Below, piece by piece: positions 1 through 5,514 of a stretch of DNA of 5,514 nt. The translations under genes were made by a program, and so were the position numbers. Within the stretch, counting starts at the first letter, position 1, and each line of letters begins with the position of its first letter. The stretch is taken from positions 1 through 5,514 of the forward strand of contig SKNJ01000182.1 of the NCBI GenBank assembly GCA_007120575.1, given 5' to 3'. Source of the DNA: Thioalkalivibrio sp. Its GTDB lineage: Bacteria > Pseudomonadota > Gammaproteobacteria > Ectothiorhodospirales > Ectothiorhodospiraceae. The notes under the pieces are model-generated. The model saw only the letters and a list, made by a program, of their open reading frames with translations. It was not told where the DNA came from and did no database searches.

Positions 1-142
1 CCCAGTCGTACCACCACTTGTAGTACTTCTCCTGCAGGTCGTCGTTGAACCCGTGGTTCTCGAAAAAGGCGGCGATGGTGCCGCGCGGGGCGAGGCCGTA
101 GCGCGTGCCGCGCTTGCCAGCGAACGGAAAGTGTCCAGCCAT
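1..142 (-). CDS. Unrecognised protein, N-terminal 47 codons only (runs off left edge)
   Basis: An ATG at 142-140 opens a frame that stays open to the window edge (47 codons plus one base). It has a clear Shine-Dalgarno AGGAG at 153-149, six bases before the ATG, which is the main reason to call it real. The protein begins MAGHFPFAGKRGTRYG and is basic at first (K10, R11, R14, R20). An acidic/polar stretch follows, then a striking aromatic run at residues 40-47 (YYKWWYDW, six of eight aromatic). No signal peptide or membrane segment is seen in this part. I do not recognise the family. It is not endonuclease III (Nth), which often follows rnfE in gammaproteobacteria. It lies 118 bp downstream of rnfE on the same strand, so it may have its own promoter (see 212-239) or be read through from rnf. 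The gene call is fairly sure; the function is unknown. Confidence 0.72.
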   Translation of the reverse strand, partial: MAGHFPFAGKRGTRYGLAPRGTIAAFFENHGFNDDLQEKYYKWWYDW

Positions 143-148
143 GCCAGT

Positions 149-153
149 CTCCT
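149..153 (-). promoter_or_regulatory. Ribosome binding site of the left-edge gene
   Basis: AGGAG on the minus strand, six bases before the ATG at 142-140. It is the strongest Shine-Dalgarno match in the window. It fixes the start of a gene that otherwise has no recognisable homology. Confidence 0.7.
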
Positions 154-168
154 GAAGGTCTTGGATTG

Positions 169-186
169 CCGGGGACCAGGCCCCGG
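169..186 (-). other. Small GC-rich hairpin between rnfE and the left-edge gene
   Basis: CCGGGG and CCCCGG form a perfect 6-bp stem around a 6-base loop. In the minus-strand transcript it is not followed by a run of U, so it is not a canonical intrinsic terminator. It sits in what would be the 5' leader of the left-edge gene, 16 bases upstream of its Shine-Dalgarno site. It could be a leader structure, a weak stop for the rnf transcript, or chance in GC-rich DNA. Confidence 0.35.
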
Positions 187-190
187 AGAT

Positions 191-202
191 ACGAAATTTC
201 GT
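191..202. promoter_or_regulatory. 12-bp perfect palindrome, possible operator
   Basis: ACGAAATTTCGT is fully self-complementary and has an AT-rich core in otherwise GC-rich DNA. It lies about 10 bases downstream of the proposed -10 box, near the expected transcription start of the left-edge gene, where a repressor site would be plausible. I do not match it to a known regulator. Only one copy is seen in the window. Confidence 0.35.
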
Positions 203-211
203 GGCGCCGGA

Positions 212-239
212 AGTGTACCGGCTGGTGGTGAATAATCAA
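212..239 (-). promoter_or_regulatory. Possible sigma70-type promoter for the left-edge gene
   Basis: On the minus strand TTGATT (239-234) and TACACT (217-212) are separated by 16 bases. Each matches 4 of 6 positions of the TTGACA and TATAAT consensus. It lies in the rnfE-to-left-gene gap, correctly oriented, about 70 bases before the start codon. The match is moderate and untested. Confidence 0.4.
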
Positions 240-260
240 GTTCGAATATGGGGGTGCGCC

Positions 261-956
261 TTAGTTCCCGGGGCTTTCGGCGGGACTGGGGGTGGGTTCA
301 GTGACCCGGACCGCGCGGGCCTCCAGACGGATGTCGATCCAGTTCTTCAGTGCGATCAGCAGCCCCATGGCCATGAACGCCCCGGGGGGCAGCAGGGCCA
401 GCAGGAACCCGCTGTCGGAGGGGAACAGCTCGATTCTCAGCGCATGGCCCCATTCCCCGAACAACAGGTGGGCGTTGTCCAGCAGTGTGCCCTGGCCAAC
501 CACCTCGCGCAGCGCGCCCAGTGCGATCAGCACGCCGGTGAAGCCCAGCCCCATCATCAGGCCGTCCAGCGCCGCGCGCGGGACCGGATTGCGCGATGCG
601 AAGGCCTCGGCGCGGCCGATGATGGCGCAGTTGGTCACGATCAGCGGGATGAAGATGCCAAGGATCAGGTACAGCCCGTGGAACCAGGCATTCATGGCCA
701 GCTCGATCGCGGTAACGATGGAGGCGATGATCAGCACGTAGACGGGAATGCGGATCTCCGGGCGCGCGTGGTCGCGGATCAGCGACACCAGCACGTTCGA
801 CAGCAGCAGGGTCAGGGTGGTGGCGATTCCCAGGCCAATGGCGTTGACCACGGTGCCGGAGATCGCCAGCAATGGGCACAAGCCGAGCAACTGGACCAGG
901 CCCGGGTTGTTGTTCCACAGGCCGTCGCGAATGATCTCGGTCAGGGTCGGGTTCAT
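261..956 (-). CDS. rnfE: Rnf electron-transport complex subunit RnfE (RsxE)
   Basis: Integral membrane subunit of the Rnf complex, 231 residues, the same length as E. coli RsxE and clearly similar throughout. Conserved landmarks are the N-terminal [19 protein letters not shown] segment with Cys27, and [18 protein letters not shown] with Cys110. In RnfA/RnfE and NqrD/NqrE the equivalent cysteines hold an intramembrane Fe-S centre shared between the two paralogous subunits. Also visible are [23 protein letters not shown] and the [10 protein letters not shown] segment near the end. About six hydrophobic helices are apparent, followed by a short Pro/Ser-rich tail (residues 218-231). The ATG overlaps the rnfG stop by one base (TGATG), with GAGG at 967-964 as ribosome site. 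It is the last rnf gene of the operon. No clear intrinsic terminator follows its TAA. Confidence 0.97.
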   Translation of the reverse strand: MNPTLTEIIRDGLWNNNPGLVQLLGLCPLLAISGTVVNAIGLGIATTLTLLLSNVLVSLIRDHARPEIRIPVYVLIIASIVTAIELAMNAWFHGLYLILGIFIPLIVTNCAIIGRAEAFASRNPVPRAALDGLMMGLGFTGVLIALGALREVVGQGTLLDNAHLLFGEWGHALRIELFPSDSGFLLALLPPGAFMAMGLLIALKNWIDIRLEARAVRVTEPTPSPAESPGN

Positions 957-1648
957 CAGCGTGCCTCGTCTTCCGCGTTGCCGCCGGATGGCGGGAGCGG
1001 TTCCACGATCGATCCGGCCTCGGCCGGCGGGGTCGCGAGTAGCTCGTCGCGGTGATGGTCGAAGTATTCCAGTGCGCGGCGTACGGCGCGAACCACCGCA
1101 CGCGGCGTGATGGTAGCGCCGGTGAACTGGTCGAACACCCCACCGTCCTTGCGCACCGCCCAGTGGTCTGCTGGCGGGTCGCCGAGCGAGCGCCCGGTGA
1201 ACGAATGGATCCAGTCCGAGCGCTCGGCCTCGATGGCATCACCCAGGCCAGGGGTCTCGCGATGGCTGGAGACGCGCACGCCGAGCAGTTTGCCATCGTG
1301 GCGGATGCCGATCAGCAGGTGGATGTCGCCGCTGTACCCGTCCGAGGCGATCGCGGACAGCACCACTGCGACGATCTCGCCATCGCGGTCGCGGGCGAAC
1401 CAGGCCGGCAGGCTGGAATTCCCCAGCAGCTCGTGTTCGAGTTGCGTGGTGTCGGTGACCGGATCGTTGTGATAGGCCACATCCCCGGTCAGTTGGGCGA
1501 TGCGGCTGCGATTGACCGCCATGCGATTGTCCGCGATGCGGGCCTCTGTGGAATCGTGGACCCAGGCCACCAGGCCGCTCCCGACGGCGGCGAATCCCGC
1601 CAGCAGGGCCGCGGTCAGCAGGATGTCGCGCAGGGTCAGCTCAGGCAT
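956..1648 (-). CDS. rnfG: Rnf electron-transport complex subunit RnfG (RsxG)
   Basis: FMN-carrying subunit of the Rnf complex, 230 residues against 206 in E. coli. It has one N-terminal membrane helix (about residues 9-30) and a periplasmic FMN-binding domain. The covalent flavin motif is TGATIT at residues 176-181, with Thr179 the expected FMN attachment residue as in RnfG/NqrC. Other family signatures are [14 protein letters not shown] (102-115) and [12 protein letters not shown] (129-140), then [20 protein letters not shown] frame with an upstream start at 1690 exists, but the ATG at 1648 is preferred. It has GAGGA six bases upstream (1659-1655), overlaps the rnfD stop by only 8 nt, and gives a normal N-terminus ([10 protein letters not shown]). 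The C-terminus (about 205-230) is a Pro/Glu-rich extension not seen in E. coli. Confidence 0.96.
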   Translation of the reverse strand: MPELTLRDILLTAALLAGFAAVGSGLVAWVHDSTEARIADNRMAVNRSRIAQLTGDVAYHNDPVTDTTQLEHELLGNSSLPAWFARDRDGEIVAVVLSAIASDGYSGDIHLLIGIRHDGKLLGVRVSSHRETPGLGDAIEAERSDWIHSFTGRSLGDPPADHWAVRKDGGVFDQFTGATITPRAVVRAVRRALEYFDHHRDELLATPPAEAGSIVEPLPPSGGNAEDEAR

Positions 1649-2717
1649 TGGGCGTCCTCGGCCCATCCCCCGGAGGCGGCCCGCCGCCACGCGGGTGGCC
1701 GTAGACCCGAGGCCGTGTCAGGTGATCCAGGGTCGGGGCGACCATGTTCATCAGCAGCACCGCGAACGCCACCGCGTCGGGGTAGCCGCCCCAGGTCCGG
1801 ATGACGAAAATCAGCAGACCGATCCCGGCGCCGTAGAACAGGCGTCCCAGCGGCGTGGTGGAGGCGGATACCGGATCGGTGGCGATGAAGAAGGCGCCGA
1901 GGATGACCGCGCCGCTGAACACATGAAAGGCCGGCGAGGCGAACTGGTCCGGATCCAGCATCCAGAAGAACCCGGCCGGGACCGCGACACCGAGGATCAC
2001 CGCCAGCGGGATCTGCCAGCCAATGATGCGCCGGAACAGCAGGTACAGTCCGCCCAGCAGGAAGAAATTCCCGACCCACTCCCAGCCGGTCTCGCTGAAG
2101 GTCCCGAACACCGGGCTGCGCGTGAGCTCGGATACCGTTCGTCCGGATACCAGACCCTCGCGCACCGCATCCAGTGGTGTCGCGCGGGTGATCGCGTCCC
2201 AGTCCATGCCGGCCGGCAGGCTCCCGGTGAGCACGGTCTGCAAGGTCTGCCACAGGCCCAGCGGCATCTGCGGCAGGGTCTCGGGGGCTGGCCACAGTGC
2301 CATCTCGCGCGGGAACGAGATCAGCACCACGACATAGCCGACCATCGCCGGGTTGAACGGGTTGTAGCCAAGCCCGCCGTACAGGTGTTTGGCCACGATG
2401 ATGGCGAAGGCAATTCCGATCAGCGTGACCCAGACCGGGGTCAGGGGCGGCACCGCGAGGGCAAACAGCCAGGCCGCCACGATTGCGGAATTGTCGCTCA
2501 GGGTCGCCATCACCGGGCGCCGCCGCAGTGCGACCATCGTGGCCTCCAGGGCCACGGCAAACAGCACGGCCAGCACCACGTTGACCAGCACGCCCCAGCC
2601 GAAGAACCAGGTCATCGCGAGGGTGCCGGGGACCAGCGCCAGCAGTACCTGGCGCATCACGCCGCCGACGCTGTGCCGCGGAATGATATGCGGGGAGGAT
2701 TCGGTGCGAAAGCGCAT
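1641..2717 (-). CDS. rnfD: Rnf electron-transport complex subunit RnfD (RsxD)
   Basis: Polytopic membrane subunit related to NqrB, 358 residues (E. coli 352). Landmarks are the N-terminal SSPHIIPRHSV, then LYGGLGYNPFNPAMVGY (112-128), GAFFIATDPVSASTTP (274-289), and RTWGGYPDAVAFAVLLMNM (307-325), ending with TRPRVYGH. The flavin-attachment segment is AITRATPLD (175-183), with Thr180 the expected site of phosphoester-linked FMN. The E. coli segment reads SQATPLD, so the local change is conservative. The last 18 or so residues form a Gly/Pro-rich tail beyond the usual RPRVYGH end. The ATG overlaps the rnfC stop by one base (TGATG) and has AGGA nine bases upstream. The subunit is thought to pass electrons across the membrane between the cytoplasmic side and RnfG. 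Confidence 0.97.
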   Translation of the reverse strand: MRFRTESSPHIIPRHSVGGVMRQVLLALVPGTLAMTWFFGWGVLVNVVLAVLFAVALEATMVALRRRPVMATLSDNSAIVAAWLFALAVPPLTPVWVTLIGIAFAIIVAKHLYGGLGYNPFNPAMVGYVVVLISFPREMALWPAPETLPQMPLGLWQTLQTVLTGSLPAGMDWDAITRATPLDAVREGLVSGRTVSELTRSPVFGTFSETGWEWVGNFFLLGGLYLLFRRIIGWQIPLAVILGVAVPAGFFWMLDPDQFASPAFHVFSGAVILGAFFIATDPVSASTTPLGRLFYGAGIGLLIFVIRTWGGYPDAVAFAVLLMNMVAPTLDHLTRPRVYGHPRGGGPPPGDGPRTPNA

Positions 2718-4345
2718 CAGCGGCGGTCCTGGTCGGGTGGCTCCGGGGCGCGGGTTTCAGCCGGAGCCTCGGGCGGCGCATCGTCCTGCGCCTTCGCGGC
2801 GCTGCCGTGCTCTGCGGCGCGCTCGGCCTTGCGTGCCCGCGAGCGCTCCAGCGCGGCCTGGATCGCGTCCTGCCGGTCGTCGCCCGGGCCCTCCTTGCTC
2901 TTCACCGCGGCTTTCTTCTTCGCCAGGCGTTCGGCCTTCTCGCGTTCCTCGCGTTCCAGGCGCGCCTGCCGGACCTCGTAGCGCTCGCGCGCGATGTCCG
3001 ACTTGTGGCGTTCCTTTTCGCGTGCCCAGATCTCGTTCTTGGCATAGCGGTAGTACTGCACCAGCGGGATGTTGCTGGGGCAGATATAGGCGCAGCAGCC
3101 GCACTCGATGCAGTCGAACAGGCCGTATTCCTGGGTGGCATCGAAATCCTTGGCCCGCGCCTGCCAGTAGAGCTGCTGCGGCAGCAACTGGGCCGGGCAG
3201 ACGCGCGCGCATTCCCCGCAGCGGATGCAGGGCATCAACGGCCCGGGGGCGGGGATGTCCTCGGGGCGAGTTGCCAGCAGGCAGTTGGTACCCTTGATGA
3301 TCGGGATCGCGTCGTCGTGGACCGCGAAGCCCATCATCGGGCCGCCCATCACCAGGCGATCCACGCCTTCGGCGTAGCCGCCGGTGGCCGCGATCAGGTC
3401 CGCAAACGGGGTGCCCAGCAGGGCCTCCACGTTGCGCGGATGCCGCACGCCCGGCCCGGTCACAGTCACGATCCGCGACACCAGCGGACGTCCCTGGATA
3501 ACCGCGTCGCAGATTGCCCTGAAGGTGCCGGGGTTGTGACAGACCACGCCCAGGTCGGCGGGCAGGCCGCCGCTCGGGACCTCGAGGCCGGTCAGCACCT
3601 TGATGAGCTGGCGCTCGCCACCGGTCGGGTAGATGGCCGGCACGGAGACCAGTTGCACGAGGTCGCGCAGCTCGTCGGGCAGCTTCTCGGTGAGCACCCG
3701 CATGGCCTCGGGCATGTTGTCCTCGACCGCGAACACCACGCGTTCAACCTCCAGCAGGTGGGCGGCGATCCGGATGCCTTCGTAGACGGCTTCGGGGGCG
3801 GAGCGCAGCAGCATATCGTCGGCGCTGATGAACGGCTCGCACTCCGCGCCGTTCACGATCAGGGTATGGATACGCTGACCGGTGCGCGGATTCAGTTTCA
3901 CCGCGGTCGGGAACGCCGCCCCCCCCAGGCCGACGATCCCGGCATCGCGGATGCGCTGACGCAGCTTGCGCCGGTCGCGGGTGTCCCAGTCCAGCCATGG
4001 TTCCATGCGCGAGTCGCCCCACTGGTCGCGCCCGTCGGTGCGGATCACCACGCAGGGGGCACTGAGACCGGACGGATGCGGAACCGGGTAGAGGTCGATG
4101 TCGATCACCTCGCCGGAGCTCGGGGCATGGACGTGGGCGGTGATGTAGCCCTTGCCCTGGCCGATGCGCTGGCCCTTGGCAACCCGGTCGCCGACCTGCA
4201 CGACGGGTTCGGCAGCATCCCCGATATGCTGCCCCAGCGGCACGGTCAGGCGCGACGGGACGCCCATGACCAGCACCGGCTCCGCGGTGCTCGCCTCGGT
4301 CTCGTCGGGCAGGTGCAGCCCCCCGTGGAAACGATGCAGATGCAT
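2717..4345 (-). CDS. rnfC: Rnf electron-transport complex subunit RnfC (RsxC)
   Basis: Peripheral cytoplasmic subunit that reacts with NAD(H), 542 residues. In order: FHGGLHLP at 6-13; a barrel-sandwich (lipoyl-like) domain about 38-83; the NADH/FMN-binding fold with GIVGLGGAAFPTAVKLNP (136-153) and NGAECEPFISADD (165-177); an SLBB-type region near 292-323; and two ferredoxin-type 4Fe-4S motifs. The clusters use Cys373/376/379/383 and Cys412/415/418/422, followed by PSNIPLVQYYRYAK. From about residue 440 a highly charged, probably coiled-coil tail (Arg/Lys/Glu/Ala) ends in a Pro-rich segment. The tail is much shorter than in E. coli RsxC (740 residues). The ATG at 4345 is chosen because the conserved FHGGLH follows at once and the next Met is residue 27. 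No good Shine-Dalgarno is seen, and a hairpin lies just upstream. Confidence 0.97.
   Translation of the reverse strand: MHLHRFHGGLHLPDETEASTAEPVLVMGVPSRLTVPLGQHIGDAAEPVVQVGDRVAKGQRIGQGKGYITAHVHAPSSGEVIDIDLYPVPHPSGLSAPCVVIRTDGRDQWGDSRMEPWLDWDTRDRRKLRQRIRDAGIVGLGGAAFPTAVKLNPRTGQRIHTLIVNGAECEPFISADDMLLRSAPEAVYEGIRIAAHLLEVERVVFAVEDNMPEAMRVLTEKLPDELRDLVQLVSVPAIYPTGGERQLIKVLTGLEVPSGGLPADLGVVCHNPGTFRAICDAVIQGRPLVSRIVTVTGPGVRHPRNVEALLGTPFADLIAATGGYAEGVDRLVMGGPMMGFAVHDDAIPIIKGTNCLLATRPEDIPAPGPLMPCIRCGECARVCPAQLLPQQLYWQARAKDFDATQEYGLFDCIECGCCAYICPSNIPLVQYYRYAKNEIWAREKERHKSDIARERYEVRQARLEREEREKAERLAKKKAAVKSKEGPGDDRQDAIQAALERSRARKAERAAEHGSAAKAQDDAPPEAPAETRAPEPPDQDRR
3919..3926 (-). repeat. Eight-base G tract in rnfC
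   Basis: A run of eight C on the plus strand, read as eight G in rnfC, spans codons for Leu140 to Ala143 (CTG GGG GGG GCG). It lies in the glycine-rich flavin/NADH loop. The frame is intact here. Such a tract is a possible slippage or sequencing-error site; no function is shown. Confidence 0.8.
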
Positions 4346-4357
4346 GCGCGTATTCTA

Positions 4358-4399
4358 ACGGTTCGCGGCCGCCGGCTTAGCCGGTTTGCCGCGAACCGT
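4358..4399 (-). promoter_or_regulatory. Long hairpin enclosing the rnfB stop codon, before rnfC
   Basis: A perfect 11-bp outer stem (4399-4389 with 4368-4358) and a perfect 5-bp inner stem (4384-4380 with 4376-4372) are separated by a small internal loop (CAAA opposite CGG). The terminal loop is exactly the rnfB stop codon TAA (4379-4377). No U-tract follows (next bases TAGAATACGCGC, then the rnfC ATG), so a normal intrinsic terminator is unlikely. It sits at the only non-overlapping junction of the operon, and rnfC lacks a clear Shine-Dalgarno. Possible roles are translational control of rnfC, an mRNA processing or stability element, or attenuation. The structure is seen in the sequence; the role is inferred. 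Confidence 0.65.
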
Positions 4400-4973
4400 C
4401 CGCGAGGGAGTGGATGGGCCGCTCGATGGGCCGCTCGATGGGCGAGGGTTCCGGCTCCGACCAGCGCCATTCGGTGATGTCGGTGGTCACCGGGACCATC
4501 GTGATGCAGTCCACCGGACAGGGTTCGATGCACAGTTCGCAGCCCGTGCATTCCTCTTCGATCACGGTGTGCATCTGCTTGGCGGCGCCCAGGATCGCAT
4601 CCACCGGGCAGGCCTGAATGCACAGGGTGCAGCCGATGCAGATGTTCTCGTCGATGACCGCGACGGTCTTCTCCTGTTCCTCCTCCTCCAGCGGCGTGGG
4701 TTCGCGATCAAGCAGGTCCGCCAGGGCCTGGACCGTGGCCTGACCACCGGGTGGGCAGCGGTTGATGTCGGCCTCGCCGGCGGCGATCGCCTCGGCGTAC
4801 GGCCGGCAGCCGGGATAGGAGCACTGGCCGCACTGGGTCTGTGGCAACAGGGCATCGATCTGGTCGACCACCGGGTCGGACTCGACCCGGAAGCGCTGGG
4901 CGGCATAGCCGAGCACCAGGCCGAAGACCGCGGCCAGTCCGCCGATCGCGAGGATCGCGTAGAGCAGGCTCAC
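4377..4973 (-). CDS. rnfB: Rnf electron-transport complex iron-sulfur subunit RnfB (RsxB)
   Basis: Fe-S subunit of Rnf that exchanges electrons with ferredoxin on the cytoplasmic side, 198 residues (E. coli 192). It has one N-terminal membrane helix (about 3-24), then the four-Cys Fes domain with Cys48, 51, 56 and 73 ([19 protein letters not shown]). Two ferredoxin-type 4Fe-4S motifs follow: Cys112/115/118/122 and Cys142/145/148/152. An acidic linker (EEEEQE, 96-101) precedes the ferredoxin part. The start is GTG at 4973-4971, which overlaps the rnfA stop as GTGA. It gives the length and N-terminal helix expected by alignment with E. coli RsxB. The open frame continues upstream to 5477 only as a shadow of rnfA. 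The C-terminal tail after about residue 172 is unusual, Pro-rich and contains a tandem IERP repeat. Confidence 0.95.
   Translation of the reverse strand: MSLLYAILAIGGLAAVFGLVLGYAAQRFRVESDPVVDQIDALLPQTQCGQCSYPGCRPYAEAIAAGEADINRCPPGGQATVQALADLLDREPTPLEEEEQEKTVAVIDENICIGCTLCIQACPVDAILGAAKQMHTVIEEECTGCELCIEPCPVDCITMVPVTTDITEWRWSEPEPSPIERPIERPIHSLADGSRQTG
4413..4443 (-). repeat. 12-bp tandem repeat in the 3' end of rnfB (2.6 copies)
   Basis: GATGGGCCGCTC occurs at 4413-4424 and 4425-4436 without mismatch, followed by seven matching bases at 4437-4443. On the coding strand it encodes the repeated tetrapeptide Ile-Glu-Arg-Pro in the RnfB tail (about residues 179-187). The unit is a multiple of three, so copy-number change keeps the frame. 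Confidence 0.85.
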
Positions 4974-5514
4974 AGCCGCACCAGGCCCGAAAAGCCCATG
5001 AACGCCAGCGACATCAGACCCGCGGTGACCATGGCCACCGCGCTGCCGCGAAACACCACCGGCACGTCGGCCACGGCGATGCGTTCGCGGATCGCCGAGA
5101 ACAGGATCAGCACCAGCGAAAAGCCGATCGCCGCGCCGAAGCCGTACAGCGCGGACTCGACGAAGTTGTGTGCCTCCTGGACGTTCAGCAGGGCCACGCC
5201 GAGTACCGCGCAGTTGGTGGTAATCAGCGGCAGGAAGATCCCCAGCACGTTGTACAGCAGCGGCGAGGTCTTGCGCACCACCAGCTCGGTGAACTGCACC
5301 ACCGCGGCGATCACCAGGATGAAGGCGATGGTGCGCAGGTACTCGAGCCCGAGCGGGGTTAGCAGGTATTCGTTGATCAGATAGGAACTGACCGCGGACA
5401 ACGTCAGCACGAAGGTCGTGGCCAGGCCCATGCCGGTGGCCGTCTCGACCTTGCGCGAGACCCCCATGAACGGGCACAGGCCCAGAAACTTCACCAGTAC
5501 GAAGTTGTTCACGA
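4970..5514 (-). CDS. rnfA: Rnf electron-transport complex subunit RnfA (RsxA), N-terminus cut by window edge
   Basis: Polytopic membrane subunit, paralogue of RnfE and NqrE. The visible 180 residues begin at the conserved [18 protein letters not shown]. In E. coli RsxA (193 residues) this segment is preceded by about 13 residues plus a Val. The GTG at 5512-5510 therefore almost surely encodes that internal Val and is not the start; the true start lies beyond 5514. The cysteines of LGLCPF (visible residue 13) and [10 protein letters not shown] (visible residue 101) are those that, with RnfE Cys27 and Cys110, bind the intramembrane Fe-S centre in Rnf/Nqr. Also conserved are [24 protein letters not shown] and the C-terminal [20 protein letters not shown] end. 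It is the first rnf gene seen. Its promoter is outside the window. Confidence 0.96.
   Translation of the reverse strand, partial: VNNFVLVKFLGLCPFMGVSRKVETATGMGLATTFVLTLSAVSSYLINEYLLTPLGLEYLRTIAFILVIAAVVQFTELVVRKTSPLLYNVLGIFLPLITTNCAVLGVALLNVQEAHNFVESALYGFGAAIGFSLVLILFSAIRERIAVADVPVVFRGSAVAMVTAGLMSLAFMGFSGLVRL

Noticed and set aside
175..182. RnfD flavin motif read as mutated (TRAT in place of SGAT)
   Set aside because: RnfD proteins vary at these positions (E. coli has SQAT). The Thr that carries FMN and the following PLD are present, so the site looks intact. The coordinates given here are RnfD residues; the codons lie near 2170-2195.
53..235. Plus-strand 60-codon frame
   Set aside because: It is antisense to the left-edge gene, which has a strong ribosome site. 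Its own composition is Gly/Ala/Arg-rich with no start signal seen.
1649..1690. Fourteen-codon N-terminal extension of rnfG
   Set aside because: It adds a basic Gly-rich peptide absent from the family. The ATG at 1648 has its own GAGGA site and minimal overlap with rnfD.
1500..2981. Long plus-strand open frame (493 codons) across rnfG, rnfD and the rnfC end
   Set aside because: It crosses three gene boundaries of the real operon on the opposite strand, and its composition is low-complexity (Gln/Arg/His-rich). It is a shadow of the coding strand.
2807..4477. Long plus-strand open frame (556 codons) antisense to rnfC
   Set aside because: It mirrors a strongly conserved rnfC frame in GC-rich DNA, where antisense frames lack stops by composition. 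Its product is Arg/Gly/His/Gln-rich with no recognisable motif, and it has no supporting start context.
4974..5477. Upstream extension of rnfB to a far earlier start
   Set aside because: The extension overlaps rnfA in another frame and resembles no RnfB. The GTG at 4973 gives the normal N-terminal helix and a 4-nt overlap with the rnfA stop.
5510..5512. GTG as the rnfA start
   Set aside because: Alignment with E. coli RsxA shows this codon as the internal Val before NNFVLVKF. The first membrane helix would be cut, so the gene continues past the window edge.
1..5514. CRISPR array, tRNA, rRNA, insertion sequence or integration site
   Set aside because: No spaced direct repeats, tRNA-like cloverleaf, rRNA segment, transposase or flanking terminal repeats were seen. 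The window is tightly packed Rnf coding sequence.

Overview
The window is almost entirely one operon read on the minus strand: the six-subunit Rnf electron-transport complex, in the order rnfA-rnfB-rnfC-rnfD-rnfG-rnfE, from the right edge (5514) to position 261. The gene order, subunit lengths (RnfB 198, RnfD 358, RnfG 230, RnfE 231 residues) and motifs match the gammaproteobacterial (E. coli Rsx-type) Rnf. With the high GC content this suggests a GC-rich gammaproteobacterium. A purple-sulfur or Thioalkalivibrio-like Ectothiorhodospiraceae is my guess, but the sequence does not prove it.

Layout from right to left, in the direction of transcription: rnfA (cut at the window edge, about 13 codons missing), rnfB (GTG start inside the rnfA stop), a 31-bp gap with a long hairpin, rnfC, rnfD, rnfG and rnfE. 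The A/B, C/D, D/G and G/E junctions overlap by 4, 1, 8 and 1 nt. Only the B/C junction has a gap, so most of the operon looks translationally coupled. After rnfE there is a 118-bp intergenic stretch with a possible sigma70-type promoter, a 12-bp palindrome and a small hairpin. It is followed by the first 47 codons of an unrecognised, aromatic-rich protein that runs off the left edge.

Together the subunits form a membrane redox pump. In known Rnf complexes RnfC binds NAD(H) and carries FMN and two 4Fe-4S clusters, and RnfB is the ferredoxin-facing Fe-S subunit. RnfD and RnfG carry covalent FMN, and RnfA and RnfE are paired inverted membrane subunits that hold an Fe-S centre between them. The complex couples electron transfer between ferredoxin and NAD to ion movement. 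In diazotrophs or phototrophs it usually runs in reverse to supply reduced ferredoxin, and in enterics it resets SoxR. The window does not show which role applies here.

No new system is evident. The points worth a second look are the hairpin enclosing the rnfB stop codon, a G8 tract in the RnfC flavin loop, a tandem repeat in the RnfB tail, and the unknown gene in a position often occupied by nth.
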